Shown here: in pieces, positions 24,726 to 33,956 of the stretch | Layout of the letters: each line of letters starts with the position of its first letter | Position numbering within the stretch: position 1 is the first letter of the stretch | Source of the DNA: Alphaproteobacteria bacterium | Lineage (GTDB): Bacteria > Myxococcota_A > UBA796 > GCA-2862545 | DNA length: 64,000 nt | Assembly: GCA_020632955.1 (NCBI GenBank) | Contig: JACKEO010000002.1 | Location: 124,001 to 188,000 of the forward strand | Direction: 5' to 3' | The notes under the pieces: generated by a model | Database searches by the model: none | Told to the model about the DNA's origin: nothing | The model's input: the letters and a program-made list of their open reading frames with translations, nothing else | Program-made: the position numbers and the translations under genes

Positions 24726-25862
24726 GTGCCCACGCTCCGCGACGACCTCGCCACCCTGATCGCGGCGCCCACGGTGTCGAGCGCTCCGGTCACGCCCGCC
24801 GCCGCGCACCTCGCCACGCGCCTGGAGGACGCCGGGCTGCGCATCGAGCGCTTCGAGGCCGACGAGCCGGGCAAGGTCACGCTCGTCGCCACGGCCGGTC
24901 CGGCGGGCACCGACGGCCTGCTCCTCACCGGCCACATGGACGTGGTGCCGGTGGAGGGCCAGCCCTGGACCTGCGAGCCCTTCCGCCTCACCGAGCGCGA
25001 GGGGCGGTGGCTCGGGCGGGGCACGGCCGACATGAAGGGCTTCCTCGCCGCCTGCCTCCAGGCGGTCGACGCCCTCCCCCTCGCCCGGCTGCAGCGGGAG
25101 CTGGTGCTCGTGCTCACCCACGACGAGGAGATCGGCTGCCTGGGCGCGGGGCACCTGGTGGAGGCCTGGGATCCGGCGCGCACGCTGCCCACGGCCTGCT
25201 GGGTGGGCGAGCCCACCGACTTCCGGGTGATGCGCATGCACGCCGGGCACGTCGCGGTGCACGTCGAGGTGGAGGGGCGCGCCGCCCACACCAGCCGACC
25301 CGCCCTGGGCGACAACGCCATCGAGCGCGCCGCGCGCGTGATCGAGGTGGTCCGCGAGCTCGCCGCCGACCTGCGCACCCGCGTGGCCTCCGACCTGCCG
25401 ATGGACGACCCCACCGTGCCGCTCGTGGTGGCCCGGGTGCAGGGCGGCACGGCGGTGAACGTCGTGCCCGATCGGTGCACGCTCCAGCTCGGCTACCGTC
25501 CCCTGCCCGGCATGCCCCCCGAGGCGGTCTTCGACGAGCTGCGCGAGCGCCTCGCCCATCGGCTCGGGTACGACGCCGCCCGCGTCCACCTCAGCCTCGG
25601 CACGGTCACGCCTGCCCTGCTCACGCCCGCCCACGGCGCCCTGCAGCAGCTCCTGCAGCCCCACGCGCAGCCGGGCCCCGAGGTGGCCCCCTTCGCCACC
25701 GACGGCGGGCAGCTCGCCCGGCTGGGCACGGCACCGGTGGTGTTCGGGCCGGGATCGATCGACGTGGCCCACCAGGCCGACGAGCACGTGGCCATCGACG
25801 CCCTGGAGCGCACCGTGCGCCTGCTGGGGCAGGTGGCCCACGCCCGGTGCGTCGCCCCGTGA
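24726..25862 (+). CDS. argE: M20 family deacylase, acetylornithine deacetylase-like
   Basis: 378 residues from GTG 24726. Metal and catalytic residues are present: His70 and Asp72 in TGHMDVVP, the bridging Asp102 in GTADMKG and Glu134/Glu135 in HDEEIG. The dimerisation lid has GRAAHTSRP, and GTAVNVVPD and GPGSIDVAHQADE are typical of ArgE. The family removes the acetyl group from N-acetylornithine in arginine synthesis. Succinyl-diaminopimelate desuccinylase is a close alternative, but the tail pattern fits ArgE better. Its stop overlaps the next small gene. Confidence 0.88.
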   Translation: MPTLRDDLATLIAAPTVSSAPVTPAAAHLATRLEDAGLRIERFEADEPGKVTLVATAGPAGTDGLLLTGHMDVVPVEGQPWTCEPFRLTEREGRWLGRGTADMKGFLAACLQAVDALPLARLQRELVLVLTHDEEIGCLGAGHLVEAWDPARTLPTACWVGEPTDFRVMRMHAGHVAVHVEVEGRAAHTSRPALGDNAIERAARVIEVVRELAADLRTRVASDLPMDDPTVPLVVARVQGGTAVNVVPDRCTLQLGYRPLPGMPPEAVFDELRERLAHRLGYDAARVHLSLGTVTPALLTPAHGALQQLLQPHAQPGPEVAPFATDGGQLARLGTAPVVFGPGSIDVAHQADEHVAIDALERTVRLLGQVAHARCVAP

Positions 25863-25990
25863 GCGCCCCGCCCCCCGCCGAGCGTCGCGTCGATCCCCAG
25901 GCCGCGCGCGAGGCGCGCATCCGGCGCCTGGTGCGTGCGGTGCTCGCCGCCCTGCGCGAACGGCAGGAGCTCCCCGGAGACCGGTGGTGA
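25859..25990 (+). CDS. Small basic peptide between argE and the AAA+ gene
   Basis: 43 residues from GTG 25859, in a GTGA overlap with the argE stop, and ending in a GTGA overlap with the AAA+ start. After a short Pro-rich start it reads as one basic amphipathic helix (AAREARIRRLVRAVLAAL). The perfect overlaps on both sides support it as a real gene. I do not recognise it; it could be a partner or adaptor of the ATPase. Confidence 0.55.
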   Translation: MSAPPPAERRVDPQAAREARIRRLVRAVLAALRERQELPGDRW

Positions 25991-27942
25991 CCATGCCCGG
26001 CGACGGCGACGCCTCCCTCGCGTCGCGGCTCCGTCGCCCGAGGGCCCTCCTCGTGGCCGCGCTCGCGCGACGCCACCTCGCGCAGGGCCCGCTGGGGGGT
26101 CCGCTCGGCGGCGACGAGGCGCTGGCGCTGCTGCGCCTCGAGGAGCAGACGCCCACCCTGCCCGCCGAGCTGGCGGAGGGGCTCCAGCGCAGCGAGGCGT
26201 GGCGTGACGTCCACGGCGACGACGGCACGGCCCGCGCACGCCGCGCCTTCGGGCTGGACACCCGCGAGGTCGACCTGCTGCTCCTGGTGGCGGCGGTGGA
26301 GTGCGCGGCGGGGTGCGCGCGGGCGGCCGCCCTCCTCGCCGGGCGCGACGGCGCCGGACTCGAGGCGGGCGTCGCCCTGGAGGTGCTGGGTGTCGCGCCT
26401 GCGGATCCCGCCGTCGCAGGCCTCCTCGGCGACGACGGGCGCCTGGCCCGGGCCGGCCTGCTGGCGTGGGCCGAGGCGGCGCCGCACCGCACCCCGTGGA
26501 GCCGACGGGTCCTCGCGCCTGCCTCCGGGGTGGTCGACGAGCTGGCGCGCGTCCGGCCTCCAGCGCCGCATGCGGCCCCCCGGGTGCGCGTGGTCGCTCC
26601 CCCGGGCCACGGCGTGGCCGAGGCGAGGGCCCTCGCCGGCGCCCACCACCGCGTGCTGGAGCCGGGGCCCGAGCTCCCTCGGACGCTCCGCGACGCCCGC
26701 TGGGCCGGTCTCGTGCCCGTGCTGCACGTACCGTCCGACACCCCCGCCGCGTCGGCAGACGAGGCGCAGCGCCTGCTCGCGCGCATGCCCGGCCCCGTGG
26801 TGGCCGTCGAGAGCGCCCACGGCGCCACCCTGCGGCTGCCCGGCGTCGAGGTCGTCGCGGTGGCTCCCGAGCCCGCAGAGGGCCGCTGGGCACGCGCGCT
26901 GGCCGACGCAGGCCTCGACGGCGGCGACCCGGCGGCGCTCGCGACGCGGTGGCCGCTGCTGCCCGCCCACGAGGTGTCGGAGGCCTGCCGGCGCGCAGGC
27001 GGGGTCGAGGGGCTGCCCCGCGCCGTCGCCCACCTCACGGCCGCCGCCTTCGACGGCCTCGCCGAGTGCCGGGTCCCCCGGCGCACCTGGGAGGATCTGG
27101 TGCTCGCCCCCGCCGTGGAGCGCAGGCTGCGGGACCTCGCCCTGCTGTCCCGGCGGCGCGCAGCCGCGGCAGCCGCGGGGCTGCTCCCGGCAGGGGCGCC
27201 GCGTGGCCTGAGGCTGCTGCTCGCAGGCCCGCCCGGCACGGGCAAGAGCCTCGCCGCCGAGGTGCTGGCGTCGGCCCTGCAGCTCGATCTGGTGCGGGTC
27301 GACCTCGCGGCGATCGCGTCACGGTGGGTGGGCGAGTCGAGCAAGCAGCTGGCACGGGTGCTGGAGGCCGGGCGCCTGGGCACCGCGGTGCTGCTCCTCG
27401 ACGAGGGCGACGCCCTCCTCGGACGCCGTCGCGCCCAGGCGGAGGGCCAGGATCGCTACGCGAACCAGGACGTGGCCGATCTGCTCGTGCGCCTCGAGCA
27501 CTTCGAGGGCGTGGCCGTCGTCACCACCAACCTGCTCGAGGCCGTGGACCCGGCCTTCCTGCGTCGCTTCACCGACGTCCTCGAGCTGGGGCGGCCCGGG
27601 CCCGCCGAGCGCGCGCGCCTGTGGGCGCGATGCCTGCCGGCCCCGCGCGATCCCCAGGTGGACCCGGCCCTGCTCGGGCGGTGGGTGCAGCTGTCGCCCG
27701 CCGACATCGTCGCCGTCGCGAGCGACGCCCTCGCCGAGGCCCACGCCCGGGGCGAGAGGATCGATCTGCACGGTCTCGCGCGCGCCGCCGCGGTGCGCCT
27801 GCGGACCGCGCGGGTGCCGGTCAGTCCCGCGAGCCTGGGTCCGCTGGCTGCGGTGCTGCAGGCCGAGCCTGCGCCGCCGACGCACCCAGCTCCCGCGGTC
27901 GTCCCAGCGCCGGGAGCGGACCGTCTGCCGGCAGCGCCTTGA
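25987..27942 (+). CDS. AAA+ ATPase of the contractile-injection-system (eCIS) type
   Basis: 651 residues. GTG 25987 forms a GTGA overlap; GTG 25984 and ATG 25993 are alternatives. The first 370 residues are an N-terminal region with a decayed nucleotide-binding-like half. The AAA+ domain has Walker A GPPGTGKS near 413-421, RVDLAAIASRWVGES, Walker B VLLLDEGDALLG near 469-480, the RYANQDVADLLVRLEHFEG segment, a sensor-1 TTNLLEAVD and arginine-finger candidate FLRRFTD. This pattern is that of the AAA+ proteins found in extracellular contractile injection loci, but no tail, baseplate or sheath gene is nearby. Its 3' end overlaps the convergent gene at 27821 by 122 bases. Confidence 0.85.
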   Translation: MTMPGDGDASLASRLRRPRALLVAALARRHLAQGPLGGPLGGDEALALLRLEEQTPTLPAELAEGLQRSEAWRDVHGDDGTARARRAFGLDTREVDLLLLVAAVECAAGCARAAALLAGRDGAGLEAGVALEVLGVAPADPAVAGLLGDDGRLARAGLLAWAEAAPHRTPWSRRVLAPASGVVDELARVRPPAPHAAPRVRVVAPPGHGVAEARALAGAHHRVLEPGPELPRTLRDARWAGLVPVLHVPSDTPAASADEAQRLLARMPGPVVAVESAHGATLRLPGVEVVAVAPEPAEGRWARALADAGLDGGDPAALATRWPLLPAHEVSEACRRAGGVEGLPRAVAHLTAAAFDGLAECRVPRRTWEDLVLAPAVERRLRDLALLSRRRAAAAAAGLLPAGAPRGLRLLLAGPPGTGKSLAAEVLASALQLDLVRVDLAAIASRWVGESSKQLARVLEAGRLGTAVLLLDEGDALLGRRRAQAEGQDRYANQDVADLLVRLEHFEGVAVVTTNLLEAVDPAFLRRFTDVLELGRPGPAERARLWARCLPAPRDPQVDPALLGRWVQLSPADIVAVASDALAEAHARGERIDLHGLARAAAVRLRTARVPVSPASLGPLAAVLQAEPAPPTHPAPAVVPAPGADRLPAAP

Positions 27943-28819
27943 GCATCACGGCCTGCACGTAGGAGAAGCCGGCGCCTCCCTCGGCGCTCACCGAGCCCGC
28001 GGTGGGACGCGCCTCCGCCATGTAGCGACTCTCGAGCAACGTGCCCTCGCGCGTGTCGAAGCGGTAGCTCCCGTCGAGCACCATCGTGTAGGCGTGCAGC
28101 AGCTGGCCGTCGGCACTCGCGCCCTCCGCGACCACGCCCTCGCCATGCACGACCACGTCCACGACGCCCTCCCGCTCCTGCTGCAGGGCATGCTCGAGGC
28201 GCGCGCCGCCCGAGGTGCCCACGGGCGTGACGAGGTGGAGCGCCATCGCCTCGGTCTGCCGCCATGCTCCCGACCCGCGGTCGTCCCCCCGCTTGGGGAG
28301 CTCCATGTCGAGCGGCGCGAGGGCCCGGAGCAGCGCGAGCCGAGCCCAGAGCGCGATGTCCTGCTCCCGCGTCGTGCCCGACGGCAGCCCCTCCAGGTCC
28401 ACACCGCGCAGACGGCCATGGCGCGCCTGCGTCAGCCGGAGCGTGGCCTGGTCGCGGAGCGCCGCCGTCCACTCCTCCAGCACCGGCAGGGTGCGTCCAC
28501 GGAACAGCTCCACCGGCAGGGCCGAGAGGCTGGCGTCCTCGATGTCGCAGACCAGCTCCCAGGCGTTGCGGCCCAGCTCCTGCCCCATCCGGCAGGTGAC
28601 CACGAGCGACAGGGTGAAGGCCACCACCTGGGCGTCGGTGTCCACCCGCGCCGCGAGCGGCATCGCCGACGGCAGATCCACCTGGGCACGCAGCAGCCAC
28701 CGGCGCGCCGTGTCAGCCGACCACTGCCACCCCAGGCCGTCGGTGGCCTGCGCGGGCGTGGGAGCCAGGAACACCGCGACGGAGGCCAGCAGGACCGCCC
28801 CGCGGAACCCCCTCACCAT
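27821..28819 (-). CDS. Exported protein, last gene of the 34.8-27.8 kb minus-strand run
   Basis: 332 residues from ATG 28819. A signal peptide ends at AQA near residue 25. The mature sequence is mixed helix and strand and unrecognised. It has one likely disulfide pair (TCRMGQELGRNAWELVC). The last 35 residues are a low-complexity Ala/Pro tail that lies inside the 122-base overlap with the AAA+ gene. It lies 31 bases after the 28851 gene in the same orientation, so it is probably the last gene of that operon. Confidence 0.6.
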   Translation of the reverse strand: MVRGFRGAVLLASVAVFLAPTPAQATDGLGWQWSADTARRWLLRAQVDLPSAMPLAARVDTDAQVVAFTLSLVVTCRMGQELGRNAWELVCDIEDASLSALPVELFRGRTLPVLEEWTAALRDQATLRLTQARHGRLRGVDLEGLPSGTTREQDIALWARLALLRALAPLDMELPKRGDDRGSGAWRQTEAMALHLVTPVGTSGGARLEHALQQEREGVVDVVVHGEGVVAEGASADGQLLHAYTMVLDGSYRFDTREGTLLESRYMAEARPTAGSVSAEGGAGFSYVQAVMLKALPADGPLPALGRPRELGASAAQARPAAPQPADPGSRD

Positions 28820-28850
28820 GCGGCGCGCCGCGCACGCCCACGCTTCATGC

Positions 28851-30356
28851 TCAGAGTCCCGCGCCGAACCCGAGGCGGAGCCAGCCGGTGATGGCCTGCG
28901 AGGTGGCGTTGGGCGAGTCGTAGCTGTCGGCCGCGTAGGCGCCGCCCAGCGAGATGCGGAACCAGGTGCGGTCGGCGATGGGCACGCCCACCGCCATGCG
29001 GCCGCCGAAGGCCAGCCAGCCGGGCGCCAGGTACTGCATCGTGGCCGCCACGTTGAAGGTGGGCGTGGGCTTGGTGGGCCGGAGCGCGTAGGCGCCGATG
29101 CCGATGAAGGGCTGCGGGTAGGTGGACGCGCTGTCGAAGGTGGTGGCGGGCCGCTCGCCGTAGGGCAGCGAGTTGCCGGGCGTGAGCATGCCGTCGAGCC
29201 CGAACGTGAACATGAAGTACGAGACGCCGAGCTCGTAGCCGAGGCTGGCCGTGGCGGCGCCGGCCACGCGGAGCACGTCCTGCTGGGTGCGCCCGGCCGC
29301 GTCGACGTTCTCGAGGAAGGCGTTGCTCACGAAGACGCCGCCACCGAACTCGCCCGTGAGCACGTGGGTGAGGAGGCGGGTGTCCTTCAGCGCCGCGCCC
29401 GGCGTGTAGGGGATGGCCACCGGCCGCTTCGGGACGTCGGCCGCGAGGTAGAGCGGACCGCCGTCGTGGTAGGCGATGACCTGCGAGAGGACGACGTCGA
29501 CCGCGTCGGGCACGGAGCCCTTCCGCCCCGAGACCGCGGCCGAGCGCGTGGCCTCGACACCGCCGGGATCGACCGCGGTGGGGAAAGCCGCCTGCTGGCC
29601 CGGCGCCAGCCGGATGGCGGCGCGACCGGAGACGACCTCGTCGCGCACCACGTGGACCCAGTGGCGCCCCGGGTTCAGCGTGAGGCTGCCCGGCTCCACC
29701 ACGCGGCCGTCGACGTAGACCGTGCCTGCGTCGGCCGGCACCTCGAGGGTGGCGTCGGGGAGGGCCTCGATGGCCTTCGCAAAGCGCTGGTAGTCCTGCC
29801 ACGCCGTGCCGTCGGACAGATCGCCGCGCGCCGCCAGCGCGCCCGACAGCGCGTAGGCGTCGACCCAGGCCGTGGGGATGGTGACGGTGTCGTGGGCGGT
29901 GCGCCAGGGGGCGGCCGCCTCGGCGGTGGGGAAGTCGTTCGGCGAGAAGGCGCGCGCCACGGCCGAGCCCTGGAAGACCAGGCCGCGCACGAGGTCGTCG
30001 CGATCACGATCCGAGCGGACCAGCGAGAGATCGTCGAGCACGAGCGCGATGTCGTTCGCGATCTGCAGCTCGACCTCGAACTCGTCCCACCGGGCCTTGC
30101 CGTTCTCGATGGCGAGCCGGAGCTGCTCGAAGACGTCCTGGTCGGCGCCCGTCTCGGGCGCCGGCGGGTAGAGCAGGGTGCGCACGTCGACGTGGTCGGT
30201 GCCCCCCGTCTGCAGGTCGATCTTCTCCCGCGTCTTCTCGTCGGGGACGCGATCCTCGACCCACACGGTGACCGGCCCCGCCCACGCCGTGGCGGAGACG
30301 AACAGGAGGCCCACCGTCATGGACGCTGCGGGCAGGCGGGTCATGGTCCGTCGCAT
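28851..30356 (-). CDS. Exported PEGA-like/beta-barrel-like protein
   Basis: 501 residues from ATG 30356, chosen for the GAGG site just upstream; ATG 30344 is in frame. A signal peptide ends at AWA near 26. Residues about 30-200 form a helical region (EQLRLAIENGKARWDEFEVELQ, given by its ends EQLR and VELQ). A PEGA-like motif block with VYVDGRVVEPGSLTLNPG is near 213. The last 170 residues alternate like a beta-barrel and end in LRLGFGAGL. The order of parts mirrors the product at 31242, which suggests paralogy. It probably sits in the outer membrane. It overlaps the upstream gene by 16 bases. Confidence 0.62.
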   Translation of the reverse strand: MRRTMTRLPAASMTVGLLFVSATAWAGPVTVWVEDRVPDEKTREKIDLQTGGTDHVDVRTLLYPPAPETGADQDVFEQLRLAIENGKARWDEFEVELQIANDIALVLDDLSLVRSDRDRDDLVRGLVFQGSAVARAFSPNDFPTAEAAAPWRTAHDTVTIPTAWVDAYALSGALAARGDLSDGTAWQDYQRFAKAIEALPDATLEVPADAGTVYVDGRVVEPGSLTLNPGRHWVHVVRDEVVSGRAAIRLAPGQQAAFPTAVDPGGVEATRSAAVSGRKGSVPDAVDVVLSQVIAYHDGGPLYLAADVPKRPVAIPYTPGAALKDTRLLTHVLTGEFGGGVFVSNAFLENVDAAGRTQQDVLRVAGAATASLGYELGVSYFMFTFGLDGMLTPGNSLPYGERPATTFDSASTYPQPFIGIGAYALRPTKPTPTFNVAATMQYLAPGWLAFGGRMAVGVPIADRTWFRISLGGAYAADSYDSPNATSQAITGWLRLGFGAGL

Positions 30357-31261
30357 GCGACCTCTTCCCCTACGACGCGGCATTCGTACCGCCCGCCTCT
30401 GGCCATGTCCAGCGCGGTCGCAGCGACCACGTCGCCCGCACGCACCTCCACGCGACAGACGACGGGACGCGACGGCAGGAGGAGGCGCGGTTCCGCGCTC
30501 TCGTGGCGCGTGTCGGCGCAGCTGGCGGTGATCGCGATGGCACCCGGCGCGACGATCTCGACGGTGGCGCCCGTGGCGCGCCCCACCAGGCCCCCCGCCA
30601 CGACACCCAGCAGCAGCGTGAGCACGGCCGTGCGGGCCACGCGCACCCGCGCGGGCGGGCTGCCGACCGGCGTCGACGCATCGGATCCCGGCCCGGCGAT
30701 CGGCGCGATCCGCTCCCCCGGCATCGGCTCCACCAGCGCGTGCGCCGCGCGGCGCGCCGCGGCACGCCAGCCCTCCAGGTCGCCCGGGAGCGCCGCGAGC
30801 GCCGCCGCGGCGTCGGCGTCGAGCCGCTCGACCCACGACGGCTCGCCCTCGGCGGCGGCGTGGGCGACCTCGCCCCGGAGCAGGTAGCGGGCCAGCGCCG
30901 AGAGGCTGCCTGGCCCCTCGATCCGTCGCGCCTCCCCGGCTTCGTCCACCCAGCTGGCATCGGGATCGACGCGCCGCGGACCGCCGGCGAGCAGGGCGCG
31001 GAGGCCCGCCACCACGACGGACTCGCCCAGGCCCTCCGGATGTGCCACGACGATCTCCCAGACCGTGGCGCCCGCCCAGGACGGCGCGAGCCACCGCACG
31101 CCCCGCAGCGTGGACACGGGACCCACCCGGCCCGGCCCGGGCTCGGCGAAGGCGAGCCACACGGCCCCGGTGGCCTCGACCTCGACGACCAGCGCGTCGA
31201 CCGCGACGTGGCGGCCCCGCAGGAGCAGGACCGGACCGACCTCAGAACGTGGATCCGACAC
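30341..31261 (-). CDS. Single-pass membrane protein with cytoplasmic N-domain
   Basis: 306 residues from GTG 31261. The first 205 residues have no signal peptide and read as a soluble domain, beta-rich then helical (LVVEVEATGAVWLAF, then ALARYLLRGEVAHAA). One membrane helix lies near 212-232 (TAVLTLLLGVVAGGLVG), followed by a 75-residue periplasmic domain with three Cys and short strands. The topology suggests a bridge between cytoplasm and periplasm. It overlaps both neighbours (20 bases upstream, 16 downstream), a strong sign of co-translation. Not a family I recognise. Confidence 0.6.
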   Translation of the reverse strand: MSDPRSEVGPVLLLRGRHVAVDALVVEVEATGAVWLAFAEPGPGRVGPVSTLRGVRWLAPSWAGATVWEIVVAHPEGLGESVVVAGLRALLAGGPRRVDPDASWVDEAGEARRIEGPGSLSALARYLLRGEVAHAAAEGEPSWVERLDADAAAALAALPGDLEGWRAAARRAAHALVEPMPGERIAPIAGPGSDASTPVGSPPARVRVARTAVLTLLLGVVAGGLVGRATGATVEIVAPGAIAITASCADTRHESAEPRLLLPSRPVVCRVEVRAGDVVAATALDMARGGRYECRVVGEEVACDGP

Positions 31262-32999
31262 CGACCGACATCCCCAGCACCGGGAGGACGAGGGGCCGAC
31301 CGTCCGCCCCCCTCAGCAGCGTGTCCCCGTAAGGAATCCGGACGCCGGCGTACAGGTCGAGATCGAGGATCGCCACGATGCGGCGCAGGGGCGGCCGCCG
31401 GCCGAAGCTCGGATCGGCCGTGCCCCCCACGTGGGCGAGCAGGTCGACCGCACGGGGCAGGTCGGCCCCGGCCACGCCCAGGGCCAGCCGAGGACCGAGA
31501 CCCAGCGGGGCGAGGCGCTGGAGCACCACGCCGACCTGCCCCTCCCCCCGGACCTGGACCGCCGCGTGCCGCAGGGCCTCGGCGCCGGACGGATCGCGCA
31601 GGATCTCGCCCCCGGACGGGTGGCGCTCCGTCCACCTGCCCTCGGCGGCTGGCGCGATCGCCGGGCCCACGGCGACGGAGGCCGCCAGCACCAGCCGGCC
31701 GAGGTGGCCGCGAAGCGCCAGGCCCACCGGGACGGACTCCGGCGTGACCGCCACGAGATCCTCGACGGACGCCGCGCCGGATGGCGGCGCGAGCCCCGCC
31801 CCGAAGCGCGCGCCCACCTGCACCAGGGCCGCGAAGCGCACCGGGAAGCCACGATCGACGTCGAGCACCGCGTGCAGGCGGCCTTCGGCGCGGTGCCAGG
31901 CCCACAGGCGTGGGCGGTCGGGACGATCGCGCTCGGGGATGGCGACGAAGAGATCGTCGCCGGGGTGGAGCGCGGCGAGCACGCCCAGCGCCGCCGCCTG
32001 GGCCGCCGGCACGTCGGGACAACGATCGCCGGGCACCGCGAGCAAGGGGGCCGCGAGCGCCTCGCCCACGGCCTCGCGGGCCGCCTCCCTGAGGAACCAG
32101 ACGCGGTCGTCGAGCCGCCACACCTCCACCCGCTCCGACAGGCCCTGCGCACCCGCCGGCCGCGCCAGCAGGACGTCGACGCGCCCTCGCGGCACGAGCA
32201 GGCGGCCCGAGGCGTCGACCTCGCGCGGCAGGCCGTTGACCACCACCGCGGGATGCTCGCGCGCGAAGGCCTCGGGATCGAAGCGGCCGTCGACCTGCAG
32301 GGCGAGCGGCAGGGGTGCGTGGGTGCCCGCGTCGATCGCCCGCACGATCGCGTCGAGCGCCCGGCCGGGCTCGCCACCCGGGCGGTGGGAGGTGACCACG
32401 TCGACCCCCAGCTCGCGCTCCTCCCAGAGCATGGCCGCGGCGCGGTAGAGCGCCACGTTCTCGACCCCCGCCCCCACCTGCCCGTAGAAGGGCGGCACCT
32501 GCTGACGCATGCCGTGGGCCGCCTCGCCCGCCGCGACGGCGATCTCGAAGAGGAGCAGGCGGGTGGCCGGGCGGTCGTTGGACCACACGCGATCCTGGAG
32601 GCTTGCGAGCGCGCCGATCACGGCGAGATCGTCGGGAACGCGCGCGGCCTCGGTGCGCAGCGCGCGGAGCTGCGCGCGGATCGCCGCGATCTCCGCGTCG
32701 GACACCCGGGCGAGCTGGCCCTCCGGCGGCAGATCGCCGCGCACCCGGCCCGCCTGGTGGAGGTCGAGGGCATCGACGAGCACGGCGTCGGCACGACCCA
32801 GGCGCTCGCGCACGGCGGCGACGAGCACGGGGTGGCCCGCGCGCACGTGGCCCCCCGGCCACGGCAGGACCACCACACGGGCGCCCGGGCCGCCAGGGGA
32901 CGCAGGGGCCTGCTGCGGCGCCGGCGCGAGCTCGGCGAGGGCTCCCTCCAGATCCGGTCCCGCGGCCCACGCGAGCGCCAGCAGCACGAGGATGAGCAC
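31242..32999 (-). CDS. Exported PEGA-like/beta-rich protein, likely paralogue of 28851 product
   Basis: 585 residues from GTG 32999. A short signal peptide (VLILVLLALAWAAG) is followed by helices about 60-210. Around residues 255-295 a PEGA-like block (VVVNGLPREVDASGRLLVPRG) recalls the similar block in the 28851 product. The C-terminal 200 residues are beta-rich (VQVGARFGAGLAPP, LVLAASVAVGPA) and end in GMSVGVGSTF, a terminal aromatic typical of outer-membrane proteins. It starts 21 bases after the upstream gene. Envelope location is inferred; function unknown. Confidence 0.6.
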   Translation of the reverse strand: MLILVLLALAWAAGPDLEGALAELAPAPQQAPASPGGPGARVVVLPWPGGHVRAGHPVLVAAVRERLGRADAVLVDALDLHQAGRVRGDLPPEGQLARVSDAEIAAIRAQLRALRTEAARVPDDLAVIGALASLQDRVWSNDRPATRLLLFEIAVAAGEAAHGMRQQVPPFYGQVGAGVENVALYRAAAMLWEERELGVDVVTSHRPGGEPGRALDAIVRAIDAGTHAPLPLALQVDGRFDPEAFAREHPAVVVNGLPREVDASGRLLVPRGRVDVLLARPAGAQGLSERVEVWRLDDRVWFLREAAREAVGEALAAPLLAVPGDRCPDVPAAQAAALGVLAALHPGDDLFVAIPERDRPDRPRLWAWHRAEGRLHAVLDVDRGFPVRFAALVQVGARFGAGLAPPSGAASVEDLVAVTPESVPVGLALRGHLGRLVLAASVAVGPAIAPAAEGRWTERHPSGGEILRDPSGAEALRHAAVQVRGEGQVGVVLQRLAPLGLGPRLALGVAGADLPRAVDLLAHVGGTADPSFGRRPPLRRIVAILDLDLYAGVRIPYGDTLLRGADGRPLVLPVLGMSVGVGSTF

Positions 33000-33020
33000 A
33001 TCCCACCTCCTCGACCACCG

Positions 33021-33956
33021 CTACCCGGCGCCCCCCGGCCTCCGAGGACCAACGCTCCCGGACTTCCGCTCCAGCGTCGACGCGCCCGCGCGCAGCGCCC
33101 GCAGCACCACCCGCAGCAGGATGGCGCCCAGGGCCACCCACGCCCCGGCGACGAGTCCCGAGGGCCCCGGGCGGTGGACCCGAGGGCGACGGAGCTCGAT
33201 CGACAGCTCGGCCTCCCCCCGCCCGATCACCAGCACCTCCGGCCCCACCCCCGGGGGCACGACGGCGCCGAGCTCCACCCCCACCTGCACCACCGCGGGC
33301 TCGGGGACCGGCAGGGCCGAGAGCCACTCCGCGAGGGCCACGGCGTCGGCGAGGTGCGCCCGGGAGGGAGGACAGCCTGGGTCCACGTCGCCGATCCACC
33401 CCACCATGTCGGCGGGCGCGACGGGTGGACACCCGCCGTCGAGGTCGACCCGGAGCAGCGCCACACCGGGCGGCACACCGGCGTCGGGGGCCTCCCCTTG
33501 GGCACCGCGCACCCGCAGGGACTCGGCGAGGGCCACCCAGCCGAGCGCCCCCCCGGACGCCAGGCCTGCGCCGTCCACCGCGACCCGACGCGCGCCGACC
33601 GCGGCGACGACGCGAGGGTCCCTGAGCAGGCGGGCCAGCCGAGGCGTGCCGAGGCCCCGCGACCCGCCCTCCGTGTGCACGTGGAGATCGGCGAGACGCC
33701 CTCCCCTGCCTCGCGCCACCACGGGCAGGGGAAGGACCCACGCCCCCCGACGGAGCGAGGCACGCCACGCCCCCGACCCGCCACGGAGGGGCACCACGAT
33801 CCGCCGTGTCGCAGCCTCCCAGGCGGGCTGGCACATGGGCGGCGGGAGCCCCGCCTCGAGACAGTCCGCCGGGCGCGCCCTCGCGAGCCCCGCGGCATCG
33901 GCGGACCACCCCAGCCACCACGCCGTGCCCGCCACCTGGAGCCAGCCCCCCGTCAC
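33021..33956 (-). CDS. Membrane protein with one C-terminal helix
   Basis: 311 residues from GTG 33956, which sits in a GTGA overlap with the upstream stop. A likely hydrophobic helix at about 268-290 (GLVAGAWVALGAILLRVVL) is followed by a basic, presumably cytoplasmic tail. The long N-terminal part has several Cys (ADCLEAGLPPPMC, then CPP twice) and short beta strands such as RRIVVPLRGGSG, suggesting a periplasmic domain with disulfides. An aspartate-rich region (VDLDGGCPP) is present, but I see no recognised catalytic motif. Its tight coupling to the 33953 gene suggests the two products form a complex. Confidence 0.58.
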   Translation of the reverse strand: MTGGWLQVAGTAWWLGWSADAAGLARARPADCLEAGLPPPMCQPAWEAATRRIVVPLRGGSGAWRASLRRGAWVLPLPVVARGRGGRLADLHVHTEGGSRGLGTPRLARLLRDPRVVAAVGARRVAVDGAGLASGGALGWVALAESLRVRGAQGEAPDAGVPPGVALLRVDLDGGCPPVAPADMVGWIGDVDPGCPPSRAHLADAVALAEWLSALPVPEPAVVQVGVELGAVVPPGVGPEVLVIGRGEAELSIELRRPRVHRPGPSGLVAGAWVALGAILLRVVLRALRAGASTLERKSGSVGPRRPGGAG

